This document shows, piece by piece, positions 24,265 through 32,952 of a stretch of 39,608 bases of DNA (the first letter of the stretch is position 1; every line of letters begins with the position of its first letter). Where the stretch lies: contig NZ_JAKILG010000044.1 in NCBI RefSeq assembly GCF_023283765.1, forward strand, positions 1 to 39,608, in the 5' to 3' direction. The translations under genes were made by a program, and so were the position numbers. The notes under the pieces are model-generated. The model saw only the letters and a list, made by a program, of their open reading frames with translations, was not told where the DNA came from and ran no database searches. Origin of the DNA: Shewanella profunda (lineage in GTDB: Bacteria > Pseudomonadota > Gammaproteobacteria > Enterobacterales > Shewanellaceae).

Positions 24265-26211
24265 ATGATGTCTTCTCTGCGTAATATGCTCCTTACCACT
24301 GTACTACCGCTAACCCTGTCATTATTTACCAGTATTCATGCCAATGCAGCGCCAAATGTAGACTTAGACAAGCTAGACACACCATCGACAGAAATGGGGC
24401 AACAGGTAGGCAAAGACACACTCACCTATGCCAATTACGATGAAGTGAGTGTCAGCCATATTGACCTATCTTTAACCGTCGATTTTGATAAAAACCAGTT
24501 GCTAGGCGATGCAATCCTCGATTTGGTTTGGCATAAAGCGAGCAAAGAGCTGGTTTTAGATACCCGCGAACTCACCATTAATAGCGTGAGTGTGCAGAAC
24601 AAATCGGGACAATGGCAAAACGTCCCCTTCTCCCTTTCAAAAGCAGATAAGGTTAAAGGTGCCGCACTTAGGATCCCACTGAACCACGAAAACAACGCTA
24701 AAGTTAAAGTCAGCTATCATACATCGAATAATCCCTCAGGCATCCAATGGCTTACACCGCAGCAAACCCTGGGTAAGCAATTACCTTTTATGTTCAGTCA
24801 AAGCCAAGCTATCCATGCCCGCAGTTGGATCCCGCTGCAAGATACTCCTGCTGTACGCCAAACCTATAGCGCAACGATAACCACAGATAAAGCCATTACT
24901 GTGGTGATGAGTGCCGATCGTCAGGTGTTATCGAATACCCAAACCCAGTTCTCTATGCCGCAGGCGATTCCCGCTTATTTGATTGCCATTGCCGCGGGGC
25001 ATTTAAAGTTCGCCCCCTTAAATAACATCTCAGGGATTTGGGCCGAACCTGCAATGCTCGACAAAGCCAGCAAAGAATTTTCCGACACGCCAAAAATGAT
25101 CAAAATAGCATCCAAACGTTACGGTGATTACCGCTGGGGGCGTTATGATCTGCTTATTTTGCCGCCAAGCTTTCCCTTCGGCGGTATGGAAAACCCCCGT
25201 TTATCTTTTATTACGCCAACGGTCATCGCCGGAGATAAAAGCTTAGTGAGCCTTATTGCTCACGAACTCGCCCATTCTTGGTCAGGTAATTTAGTCACCA
25301 ACGCAACTTGGCGCGATCTCTGGCTCAATGAAGGTTTTACCACCTATGTTGAAAACCGCATTATGGAAGATCTCTACAGCCGTGACCGAGCACTGATGGA
25401 GCAAACTATTGGATACTCTGAACTGTTAGCTGAACTTGAAGAGTTACCACCACAGGACTCAGTGCTACACATCGCACTTGGCGAACGGGATCCCGACGAT
25501 GCCTTTAGTGGTGTCCCCTATGTGAAAGGCCAGTTGTTCTTAGTATTTTTGGAGCAGAAATTTGGCCGCGAACACTTCGATGCCTTTGTGAAAGACTACT
25601 TCAATCATTTTGCATTTCAAAGTATTACTACGGCGCAGTTCCGTGAGTATTTATCTTTTAATCTATTAAACAAATATCCCAATGTTGTCAGCGAGGCAGA
25701 AGTCGATACTTGGATTGAAGACCAAGGTTTGCCTTCATTTCTCGTGCCCCCCAATTCCCACGCCTTCGATGATATTGATATCCAAAGACAGACTTGGCTT
25801 GAGGGTAACATTAGCGCACAAGCACTTAATACTAAGACATGGACAGTTCACCAATGGCTACGATTTATTAGCGAAATGCCTAGGATTAATTTGAACCAAA
25901 CCAAACTTGCCGAGCTAGATAGCACCTTCCATTTAACTGGCACTAACAATAACGAAATTGCATTTGCTTGGTATTCACTCGCATTAGATAACCGCTACTA
26001 CACGGTATTACCCGCGCTAAAGCAGTATTTAAACGAAATTGGTCGACGCAGGCTTATTGTGCCTTTATATCAAAAGCTGGCGAGTACCGAACACTATGAT
26101 TGGGCTAAGGATGTCTACCTTAACGCCCGTCCGGGATATCATCCCCAAACTCAAGCAAGCCTTGATCTGCTGTTTGCCGATAACCCGATGGAACATTCCC
26201 ATCGCCATTAG
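24265..26211 (+). CDS. Secreted M1-family metallopeptidase
   Basis: A 648-residue zinc aminopeptidase of the leukotriene-A4-hydrolase-like M1 branch. A signal peptide spans about residues 1-28 (ending SIHANA), so it acts in the periplasm or outside. The exopeptidase motif GGMEN is at residues 306-310 (PFGGMENPRLSF). The zinc site is H333-E-L-A-H337 with E356 eighteen residues later (LWLNEGFTTYVEN). The LTA4H-type C-terminal helical domain follows (LDNRYYTVLPALKQYLNEIGRRRLIVPLYQ). All catalytic residues are present. The ATG at 24265 has AGG 8 nt upstream; another ATG follows immediately. A bidirectional terminator lies 49 bp beyond the stop. It likely trims peptides for nutrition. Confidence 0.93.
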   Translation: MMSSLRNMLLTTVLPLTLSLFTSIHANAAPNVDLDKLDTPSTEMGQQVGKDTLTYANYDEVSVSHIDLSLTVDFDKNQLLGDAILDLVWHKASKELVLDTRELTINSVSVQNKSGQWQNVPFSLSKADKVKGAALRIPLNHENNAKVKVSYHTSNNPSGIQWLTPQQTLGKQLPFMFSQSQAIHARSWIPLQDTPAVRQTYSATITTDKAITVVMSADRQVLSNTQTQFSMPQAIPAYLIAIAAGHLKFAPLNNISGIWAEPAMLDKASKEFSDTPKMIKIASKRYGDYRWGRYDLLILPPSFPFGGMENPRLSFITPTVIAGDKSLVSLIAHELAHSWSGNLVTNATWRDLWLNEGFTTYVENRIMEDLYSRDRALMEQTIGYSELLAELEELPPQDSVLHIALGERDPDDAFSGVPYVKGQLFLVFLEQKFGREHFDAFVKDYFNHFAFQSITTAQFREYLSFNLLNKYPNVVSEAEVDTWIEDQGLPSFLVPPNSHAFDDIDIQRQTWLEGNISAQALNTKTWTVHQWLRFISEMPRINLNQTKLAELDSTFHLTGTNNNEIAFAWYSLALDNRYYTVLPALKQYLNEIGRRRLIVPLYQKLASTEHYDWAKDVYLNARPGYHPQTQASLDLLFADNPMEHSHRH

Positions 26212-26259
26212 GCGGGTATAATTCATTAACAGTCTAAATGGAATTCATCATACAAACAA

Positions 26260-26287
26260 AAAAGCCCAAACCTGAGTTTGGGCTTTT
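26260..26287. terminator. Bidirectional terminator between the M1 peptidase and slyD
   Basis: A 12-bp stem AAAAGCCCAAAC / GTTTGGGCTTTT with loop CTGA. T tracts lie on both strands, and the flanking genes converge on it. Confidence 0.85.
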
Positions 26288-26356
26288 AACTTTAAGGCTT
26301 CACGCTCGTTTTATCATCCTCAATCGATTAACAAAACAAGCTTAAAATCCTAAAGA

Positions 26357-26848
26357 TTAGTGGTGATGACCGCCTGCTCCATGGGCATGACCATGGGCAA
26401 TCTCTTCATCAGATGCATCGCGGGCACCTACAATTTCGATATCGAAGGTTAAATCGCGGCCAGCTAAAGGATGGTTGACATCCACGGTCGCCATAAATTT
26501 ACCGACTTTAACGATAGTGACTTGGCGTTGACCTTGGTCAGTATTCACGACGGCTGTCATGCCTGCTTTCCACGCATTCGCGCCCAATAAATGCTTAACA
26601 GACACACGTTGTTGCGCCGCATCGCCCTCAACACGCTCACCATAGGTTTCCGATGCAGGTAAAGTCACAATGAACTTGTCACCAACAGCTTTGCCATTAA
26701 TGGCATTTTCAACACCTGGCATCATATTGTCATGGCCATGTAAATAGGCAATGGCTTCGCGGCCTTCGTTGGTCTCAATCACTTCGCCTTTCTCGTCGCG
26801 CAGAGTGTAATTAAACTGCACAACCATGTCGTCTTTAATAATACTCAT
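26357..26848 (-). CDS. slyD: FKBP-type peptidyl-prolyl isomerase SlyD
   Basis: SlyD combines prolyl isomerase and chaperone activity and delivers nickel to hydrogenase maturation. The 163-residue protein begins MSIIKDDMVVQFNYTLRDEKG (FKBP strand). The insert-in-flap chaperone domain is in the middle (ETYGERVEGDAAQQRVSVKHLLG), and VDVNHPLAGRDLTFDIEIV closes the FKBP fold. The tail HGHAHGAGGHHH is a short histidine-rich metal-binding end without the cysteines of E. coli SlyD. The frame continues upstream for 24 codons, but AAAGGATATTCG sits right before the ATG at 26848 and the family start is MxI. Confidence 0.93.
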   Translation of the reverse strand: MSIIKDDMVVQFNYTLRDEKGEVIETNEGREAIAYLHGHDNMMPGVENAINGKAVGDKFIVTLPASETYGERVEGDAAQQRVSVKHLLGANAWKAGMTAVVNTDQGQRQVTIVKVGKFMATVDVNHPLAGRDLTFDIEIVGARDASDEEIAHGHAHGAGGHHH

Positions 26849-26953
26849 CGAATATCCTTTGATTTGCTTCGATTTCAAATGTGGGCGGAGCTTAACAAAA
26901 CTGACCTTTTCACTCCACATTTTTATCCAGCTGGCATTGCAACCAGCATAACG

Positions 26954-28264
26954 TTAAAGTGTTAACCCTAAGGCAGTGAAAACCTCAGGACTTGGGAAAC
27001 CATCGGCAATCATCTTCTTACTGCGCTGAAAAGCTTGGATCCCAGCCATTGAATTGCGCCCTAACACACCATCGGGCTTGCCCACCTCAAAACCAGCCTC
27101 ATTCAACTTTTCTTGCAGTTGCTTAACTTGTTCACGGCTTAGGCGAGGCTGTTCAGGCGGAGCAACTTTTAGAGGCTCGCCACCATTAATACGATCCGCT
27201 AGATGCCCTACGGTAATGGCATAAAATTCCGAACGGTTCCAACGCATGATCACATTAAAGTTTTCATACCCTAGGAACGCAGGACCCGTATGGCCAGCAG
27301 GTAAATATAATGCTGCTTGAATATCCGCGGGAGGCAAGGGTTGTCCATTGGTCAGCGTGACCGACTGCGCCGACCATTCCGATAAGGGCAATGTTTGTTT
27401 CGCACCTAAATGACTGTAACTAAAATTCTTAGGCAGTAATACTTCACGTCCCCAGCGCTCGTTACGCTGCCAACCTAAGTTTTGTAAAAAATTGGCCGCA
27501 GAGGTCAAGGCATCTTCTGTGCTATTCCATAAATCCACCTTGCCGTCACCGTCGCCATCAATAGCATATTTTGCATAGGCTGAGGGCATAAACTGGGTAT
27601 GCCCCATAGCGCCCGCCCACGACCCCACCATAGTGCTTTTATCAAATTGATATTTTTCTTTTAACTTCAGTGCTTGCATCAATTCGGTGGTGAAATAACT
27701 GCTACGACGAGGCTCACAGGCCAAGGTTGCAAGAGAGTCCAACACAGCCATTTTTCCTTTGTAGGAGCCATAGTTGGTTTCAAGTCCCCAAAAAGACAGA
27801 ATATATTGTGGTGGCACCCCATATTGCAGCGACAACTTATCAAGCAATGCACGATGCTTTTGCAGTAAACGTCGCCCTTCATTGACGCGCCAATCGGTAG
27901 CTCGCTTAGTAAAGTAGTTCGCAAAAGTTTGACTAAATTCAGGTTGTTGTTGATCAAGCTCAATCACGCGCGGCACAAACTGTAAATGAGCAACGGTATT
28001 ATTAATGGTTTCCTCTGATAAACCTTCGCTTCGTGCTCGCGCCTGTAACGTTGTGAGGCAACTAGCAAAGGCATCGGCATTCAATTGCACTGTGGTGTTC
28101 AATTGCTCTGCGGCGTTGATATCTTCTGCGGCAAGTGCCGCGTTAGTATCAGCAATGGCATTATTGCTGCTAACAGTGGATGTTGGCGCACTCGAACAAG
28201 CACTAACACTAACGCAGGCAGCAAAGCTAGCAGCAAGATAGGTAAACCCTTTTATTTTAATCAA
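26954..28264 (-). CDS. MltB-family lytic murein transglycosylase lipoprotein
   Basis: This enzyme cleaves peptidoglycan glycan strands, forming 1,6-anhydro ends. A lipoprotein signal ends in SVSAC (C about residue 23). The catalytic domain (SLT_2) includes ILSFWGLETNYGSYKG, with the catalytic glutamate, and GSWAGAMGHTQFMPSAYAKYAIDGDGDGKVDLW. The C-terminal ~65 residues (LSREQVKQLQEKLNEAGFEVGKPDGVLGRNSMAGIQAFQ) form a peptidoglycan-binding domain. The frame opens at a GTG at 28300, but a TTG at 28264 has GGAG 8 nt upstream and begins a normal lipoprotein signal (MIKIKGFTYLAASFAA), so I use the TTG. The protein is then 436 residues, and probably outer-membrane anchored. Confidence 0.9.
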   Translation of the reverse strand: MIKIKGFTYLAASFAACVSVSACSSAPTSTVSSNNAIADTNAALAAEDINAAEQLNTTVQLNADAFASCLTTLQARARSEGLSEETINNTVAHLQFVPRVIELDQQQPEFSQTFANYFTKRATDWRVNEGRRLLQKHRALLDKLSLQYGVPPQYILSFWGLETNYGSYKGKMAVLDSLATLACEPRRSSYFTTELMQALKLKEKYQFDKSTMVGSWAGAMGHTQFMPSAYAKYAIDGDGDGKVDLWNSTEDALTSAANFLQNLGWQRNERWGREVLLPKNFSYSHLGAKQTLPLSEWSAQSVTLTNGQPLPPADIQAALYLPAGHTGPAFLGYENFNVIMRWNRSEFYAITVGHLADRINGGEPLKVAPPEQPRLSREQVKQLQEKLNEAGFEVGKPDGVLGRNSMAGIQAFQRSKKMIADGFPSPEVFTALGLTL

Positions 28265-28506
28265 ATCAACAACTCCAATATTTGATTTCACAACAATCAC
28301 TGTGTTGCAGCAGAAACACTCCCCATAGCCAATAATCCTGACCCATAGCGACAGCTAACACAATCCTTAATCCCATAAATACCGTTAAGCATAGTCTTAT
28401 TGCTCAGTTATCCAACACAAGAAAAATCTTAACAAAGAATCCCTTGGCCTCTGTCGATGTTACCGTATAATGGGCAAGTTAACAGCACACTTCAAAGAGA
28501 CCTATC

Positions 28507-28866
28507 ATGACAGAAATCAATGCGGCTTTGGCTGGCTTTATCGAAAATGTAAAAGAACATCAGACGCTTTGGGGTCTAATGGATGAAACTGGTGAAGGCT
28601 GGGTCGTTTGTGACTCCTCCGAATTTGAAGACACTGATGTAATGCCATTATGGTCAAGCGAAGCTGCAGCAAAATCCCACTGCAGCGATGAATGGCACGA
28701 TTACCAAGCAGTTGCCATTTCCCTTGAAGAATTCCTTGAGTATTGGGTTTCAGATCTAAATGACGATGGCGTGTTGATCGGTGTTGATTGGCAAACAAAT
28801 GAAGAATGTTTGGAGCTCGACCCCATTATTTTAGCTAAAGATTTAGTTGATGTTGAAGAGTTTTAA
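28507..28866 (+). CDS. DUF2750 family protein
   Basis: A 119-residue acidic soluble protein. The DUF2750 pattern is clear: FIENVKEHQTLWGLMDETGEGWVVCDSSEFEDTDVMPLWSSEAAAKSHC, then AISLEEFLEYWVSDLNDDGVLIGVDWQ. It is a compact family of unknown function seen in many proteobacteria. AGAGA lies 9 nt before the ATG. The next gene follows on the same strand after 51 bp and could be cotranscribed. Confidence 0.85.
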   Translation: MTEINAALAGFIENVKEHQTLWGLMDETGEGWVVCDSSEFEDTDVMPLWSSEAAAKSHCSDEWHDYQAVAISLEEFLEYWVSDLNDDGVLIGVDWQTNEECLELDPIILAKDLVDVEEF

Positions 28867-28917
28867 TCACTTCAATAATCCTTTAGCGGCATCAAGGAAT
28901 GAGGCAATCAAACCTTG

Positions 28918-29556
28918 ATGTCCGTTATCCCTATCATTGATATTCCCTTCGATAAGCGCCATACCTGCTGGTTTTGTGGCGAACCTTGTAATAAACATTT
29001 TGAGTATCAGAGCCAAGTTCATACACCTCACCCCTCCTTAGCCGTACCCGCCTGCAGTGAATGTGTAAAGCTGGCTAAGCAATATCCGTTAACGTCGATT
29101 TGGGATTGTCGTATGGCAGTGAAAGATGCATTGATGCGGATTTATGCTAAGCATCTTGCCATCGGGATCAACTGGACTGAAGCAGAACTCGCCGAGTCGG
29201 AGTTTTCCTGTAATGTATTTGAAGGCTTTAAGAAAAGTGCTTGGATGATGTACCAAATCGCCCGCGATAGGATCAATGCCCCTGGCTGGCCGTTACGGCT
29301 CGAAGGAGTGGAAATTGATGATCAAGGTTATAGTGCAGGCTTTGAATTTGATGGTGTAACTTATACGTCAGTGCATGCTGCTATCCACTATTACAGCACT
29401 CAATTTACTTTAGATCCGACCTTTTTTGCCGACCTCGTACGCTTAGTTGGTCGAGCTAGATTCAATTATGCCCTCAGGCTCGCCCGCATTCACATTGCTG
29501 CCGCTAAGGAAATGAAACGTCAAGTGTTAGCCGATCTTGAAGCCGAGTTGATATAA
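28918..29556 (+). CDS. Conserved hypothetical protein with N-terminal zinc-ribbon cysteines
   Basis: A 212-residue soluble protein. Near the N-terminus it has CWFCGEPC (residues ~17-24) and, ~23 residues later, CSEC, spacing that suggests a treble-clef or zinc-ribbon site. The rest is mostly helical, with FKKSAWMMYQIARDRINAPGWPL and VGRARFNYALRLARIHIAAAKEMKRQVLADLEAELI at the end. I do not recognise the family and see no catalytic motif. A TTG directly before the ATG at 28918 is an alternative start; neither has a good ribosome-binding site, though GAGG lies about 16 nt upstream. It is downstream of the DUF2750 gene and may share its transcript. Confidence 0.7.
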   Translation: MSVIPIIDIPFDKRHTCWFCGEPCNKHFEYQSQVHTPHPSLAVPACSECVKLAKQYPLTSIWDCRMAVKDALMRIYAKHLAIGINWTEAELAESEFSCNVFEGFKKSAWMMYQIARDRINAPGWPLRLEGVEIDDQGYSAGFEFDGVTYTSVHAAIHYYSTQFTLDPTFFADLVRLVGRARFNYALRLARIHIAAAKEMKRQVLADLEAELI

Positions 29557-29653
29557 CGCGATTGTTCAAGGTGACAAGACCGGAGCACTTTCTTGCTAAC
29601 TTAATGGAAAATCAATCCGCTAAACAAACTTTCGACAATAGTAAAAAATAAAC

Positions 29654-30598
29654 TTATTGCCCAATCACTTGCCTTAATCTTTCTTGAACCACTTCCACTA
29701 ACAGATCCGGTTGGAATTTTGAAATAAAACGATCGCACCCGACCTTTTCAACCATAGCATGATTAAAACTACCGCTAAGGGAAGTATTAAGGGTTATAAA
29801 TAAATCAGCCATTGCCTTATCGCTACGGACTTCATGGGTAAGTTTATAACCGTCCATTTCAGGCATTTCGGCATCAGTAATCATCATTAACAATTCTTTT
29901 GAGACCTGTTTACCCTCATCACGCCATTTTTGCAAAAGCTGTAAAGCCTGCAAACCGTCGGAAGCCTCAATGATTTCGATCCCGAGTTGACCTAGGGTAT
30001 CGCGAACCTGGCGCCTTGCCGTAGAAGAATCATCTACAATCAAAATCTTACGCCCAGGCATTTCATGTACGAGCGTCTCATCGAGCACACCCTCAGACAA
30101 ACGCACATCATAATGAATAATCTCCGCCAATACTTTTTCGACATCGATTATCGACACTAAATGGGATTGTCCCTGTGATTCTATACGGGTAATCGCCGTC
30201 AGATAATTATTCCGTCCAGCCATTTTAGGCGGCGGCATAATATCGCTCCATGTCATGTTGATGATATGCTCGACCTTGCCCACCAAGAAACCTTGAACGC
30301 TACGGTTATATTCAGTGATGATCATATTAGCATCATCCCCTGGAGCTACAGGTTTAAAGCCAATGGCCGAACGTAAATCAATCACAGGGATAGAGATGCC
30401 ACGAATATTTGCCACCCCAAATATATGCGGGTGACTGCCTGGCATCGCATTTAGGGGCGGAAGTTTAACCACTTCTTTCACTTTGAACACATTAATAGCA
30501 AATAGCTGCGTGGAGTTTATGCGAAAAAGCAGTAATTCAAGCCGATTTTCACCAACGAGTTTGGTACGCTGATCTACGGTTGCCAGTACATTTGCCAT
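29654..30598 (-). CDS. cheV: Chemotaxis coupling protein CheV
   Basis: CheV couples chemoreceptors to CheA and carries a receiver domain thought to tune or adapt signalling. Residues ~15-170 are a CheW-like domain (LELLLFRINSTQLFAINVFKVKEV, GVANIRGISIPVIDL, HLVSIIDVEKVL). Residues ~185-310 are a receiver: KILIVDDSSTARRQ, phospho-acceptor in MMITDAEMPEMDGY, the switch threonine in FITLNTSLSG and the lysine in FISKFQPD. All key residues are present. Length (314) is typical. AGAGAAG precedes the ATG. It stands alone, as many accessory cheV genes do. Confidence 0.95.
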   Translation of the reverse strand: MANVLATVDQRTKLVGENRLELLLFRINSTQLFAINVFKVKEVVKLPPLNAMPGSHPHIFGVANIRGISIPVIDLRSAIGFKPVAPGDDANMIITEYNRSVQGFLVGKVEHIINMTWSDIMPPPKMAGRNNYLTAITRIESQGQSHLVSIIDVEKVLAEIIHYDVRLSEGVLDETLVHEMPGRKILIVDDSSTARRQVRDTLGQLGIEIIEASDGLQALQLLQKWRDEGKQVSKELLMMITDAEMPEMDGYKLTHEVRSDKAMADLFITLNTSLSGSFNHAMVEKVGCDRFISKFQPDLLVEVVQERLRQVIGQ

Positions 30599-30864
30599 AA
30601 TGCTGCTTCTCTAATGTGGAGGAAAATGCTTTCATCGCATGCGACGAATTTAACTAAATTATAGCGGTAAACTGACGATGAGAACTATGCTAAAAGTCTA
30701 TTTTATCTAAAAATTACAACCACTCTCGCAAAACTGCCCCCTAAACCTAGCCCACAAGTAGATGATCAGGATACTGTTCAGTGTTATTCAGTCAGACATT
30801 TCCAACAGCAAATCAATCCATACCCCTTGAAAATAGGGATGATGCCAAAAACTCGCAGCGCCCT

Positions 30865-31482
30865 TTATAGAGGCGATGTTTTTTGTGCTAACACCATTCC
30901 TGCAAGATTTAACACATTTCTATCGCAAACAAGATAAAACCCTTCTTGGCGTAACACAGCTAAAAATTCCTGGTGATCAAAGCGGTTCTGCTGCGGATGT
31001 TCAAACAATCGCCGACTCAGTGGATTACAAATCGCAGTTCGGTATAAATCCTCAACCACAAAAAAACCACCGGGTTTAAGCACTCTTGCTACCTCTGCAA
31101 TTGCGGCCTGCCAATCTGGAATGTGGTGAAATACGGCAAAATTGAACACTATGTCAAACTGAGCTTCTGTAAAGGGGAGTTGCGTGGCATCCGCTACAGA
31201 AAAGCTCAAATTGTTTAAACCATGCGAAGAGTCCTGCCAACGTTTCTTTGCGGCAATTACCATTTCGGGATCAATATCCACCGCGGTAACATGCCCTGCG
31301 CCAAAGTGTTCGCGGATCAAATGAATACCATTGCCAAAACCACACCCAATTTCTAAAGCCTGTTCAAAACAGGCCATAGGTTTAGGGATCATAGAGGTGA
31401 GCAAAGGAGCTTCAACTTGATTTTGCAGCCAAAAACGCAGCGGATGCTGCACTAATGTTTTCTCAAACCGATTTAACTTCAT
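30865..31482 (-). CDS. Class I SAM-dependent methyltransferase
   Basis: A 205-residue enzyme with the Rossmann methyltransferase motifs in order: motif I LEIGCGFGNGIHLI (about residues 43-56), the acidic end of strand 2 in VTAVDIDPEMV, FSVADATQLPF, FDIVFNFAVFHHIPDWQ (the UbiE-like motif IV) and VLKPGGFFVVEDLY. The small C-terminal part has RRLFEHPQQNRFDHQEF. This is the Methyltransf_11 group; substrate cannot be predicted. GAGGATAAT sits directly before the ATG. It is divergent from the Lon-N gene with a 96-bp spacer, so the promoters overlap or abut. Confidence 0.85.
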   Translation of the reverse strand: MKLNRFEKTLVQHPLRFWLQNQVEAPLLTSMIPKPMACFEQALEIGCGFGNGIHLIREHFGAGHVTAVDIDPEMVIAAKKRWQDSSHGLNNLSFSVADATQLPFTEAQFDIVFNFAVFHHIPDWQAAIAEVARVLKPGGFFVVEDLYRTAICNPLSRRLFEHPQQNRFDHQEFLAVLRQEGFYLVCDRNVLNLAGMVLAQKTSPL

Positions 31483-31578
31483 ATTATCCTCAACATTAAG
31501 TGATCTAATATTTGATTAACTGATCAAACTCTCGCTATGGTACGTAATAAAAGGGACTTAAGTTCATCTGAGGCCACT

Positions 31579-32130
31579 ATGAAATTACCTCTTTTCCCAT
31601 TACCTATCTGTCTGCTACCCGAGGGATACACCCAGTTGCGGATATTTGAAGCTCGATATAAACGCTTAGTTGCCGAATCTCTTAAATCTGGGCAAGGTTT
31701 TGGCTTATGCATGACAGAAGAAGATGGCAAAACCATTCAGCCAATTGGAACCTTAGTTCATATTATCAACTTTGAAACACTAGCCGATGGTATGTTAGGC
31801 ATTAGTATTCAAGGAACGCAACGCTTTAAACTTAATAGTATCGAAATTGAAAATGATGGTTTAAACCGCGGTGACGTCAGCTTACTTGATAACTGGCCAA
31901 CGATGCAGATAGCTGCAGATGAGCGCTACCTTAGCCAAATGTTACAAAATATCCTCAAGGAATACCCTCAACATTTACAACACTATCATCCTAAACAATT
32001 CGATGATATTGCCTGGGTTTGCCAGCGCTGGCTGGAGATACTCCCAGTTCAAGCCACAGAAAAATACCCCTGTATAAATTCGCCAGACCACACTGTGGCA
32101 CGGGATTTATTGCGAGCAGTCATAAAATAA
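31579..32130 (+). CDS. Lon N-terminal-like (LON substrate-binding) domain protein
   Basis: A 183-residue stand-alone version of the substrate-recognition domain of Lon protease (PUA-like fold). The start MKLPLFPLPICLLPEGYTQLRIFEARYK is the domain's signature strand pair; GFGLCMTEEDG and PIGTLVHIINFETLADGMLGISIQGTQRFKL follow, and a helical C-terminus ends it. There is no AAA+ or protease part, so it does not degrade proteins itself. Frame is open from 31537, but GAGG 6 nt before the ATG at 31579 and the family start favour the shorter form. Role unknown. Confidence 0.88.
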   Translation: MKLPLFPLPICLLPEGYTQLRIFEARYKRLVAESLKSGQGFGLCMTEEDGKTIQPIGTLVHIINFETLADGMLGISIQGTQRFKLNSIEIENDGLNRGDVSLLDNWPTMQIAADERYLSQMLQNILKEYPQHLQHYHPKQFDDIAWVCQRWLEILPVQATEKYPCINSPDHTVARDLLRAVIK

Positions 32131-32246
32131 CTTTCCAATGATCCTTTTTCTATCCATACCGTACTAATGGTAAACGGGCTTACTGATCTAGTGCAGTTGA
32201 GTAGCACAAATCCCCTCACCCTGTTCTGAGTACGGGATTTAACTAT

Positions 32247-32290
32247 TAGTTTAAGAGCAAAATAATGGTAGTTTAAGAGCAAAATAATGG
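32247..32290 (+). repeat. 22-bp tandem duplication of the sigma-factor start region
   Basis: Two identical 22-bp units, 32247-32268 and 32269-32290, each run from TAGTTTAAGAG (containing the ribosome-binding site) to ATAATGG. The second holds the real start codon (32287). The first yields ATG GTA GTT TAA (32265-32276), a three-codon ORF whose stop overlaps the second ribosome-binding site. Confidence 0.9.
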
Positions 32291-32952
32291 AAAATATTCA
32301 ATCACAAAGCTATCAAAATCGGTATTATAAGCCCATATCATCCCTCACCAAATCGGCTATGGATATCGACATTTCAGCTCCCAGCAATAGCGAGCCACAA
32401 GTAGAACTGTTGGCCGCATTAATGCTAAAAGTGGCAAATCAACGAGATAGAGCCGCTTTTGGGTATTTGTTTACTTATTTTATGCCCAAAATCCGTGCAT
32501 TCGGTTTACAACGTCTCAATCAGCAAGGGCTTGCCATGGATCTTGTACAAGAAACCATGACCAGTGTCTGGACCAAAGCCCATCTTTATAATGCTGACAA
32601 AGGCTCGGTAGCAACTTGGGTATTTACCATAATGCGTAATCAGTGTTTCGATATGCTAAGACGAGTGCAGCATAATAAGGAAGATGCCTTTGGCGATGAT
32701 ATTTGGCCTTTATGCGATACGGTAGCAATGAATCAAGAAACTCAAATTGATCACAAATTTACCGCCAAACTACTCAAACATTTAGACGATCTTCCCCTTG
32801 CACAGCGCCAAGTTGTGCAAGGTATTTATATGCAGGAACTCACCCAGCAAGAATTGGCTGACGCCCTAGAAGTCCCGATAGGAACCATAAAATCACGCCT
32901 AAGATTGGGACTAGAAAAGCTGAAAAGCTTTTTGGAGACACCAAATGATTAA
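32287..32952 (+). CDS. rpoE: ECF sigma factor, RpoE/ChrR-partner group
   Basis: A 221-residue extracytoplasmic-function sigma factor. Region 2 spans about residues 50-120 (FGYLFTYFMPKIRAFGLQRLNQQGLAMDLVQETMTSVWTKA, VATWVFTIMRNQCFDMLRR) and region 4 about residues 155-215 (LPLAQRQVVQGIYMQELTQQELADALEVPIGTIKSRLRLGLEKLK). The next gene overlaps it by 8 bp and encodes a ChrR anti-sigma factor, so it belongs to the group whose founding member controls the singlet-oxygen response in Rhodobacter. The first ~35 residues are poorly conserved and a later ATG (MDIDISAPSN) is possible. The start codon and ribosome-binding site lie in a 22-bp tandem duplication. Confidence 0.92.
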   Translation: MENIQSQSYQNRYYKPISSLTKSAMDIDISAPSNSEPQVELLAALMLKVANQRDRAAFGYLFTYFMPKIRAFGLQRLNQQGLAMDLVQETMTSVWTKAHLYNADKGSVATWVFTIMRNQCFDMLRRVQHNKEDAFGDDIWPLCDTVAMNQETQIDHKFTAKLLKHLDDLPLAQRQVVQGIYMQELTQQELADALEVPIGTIKSRLRLGLEKLKSFLETPND

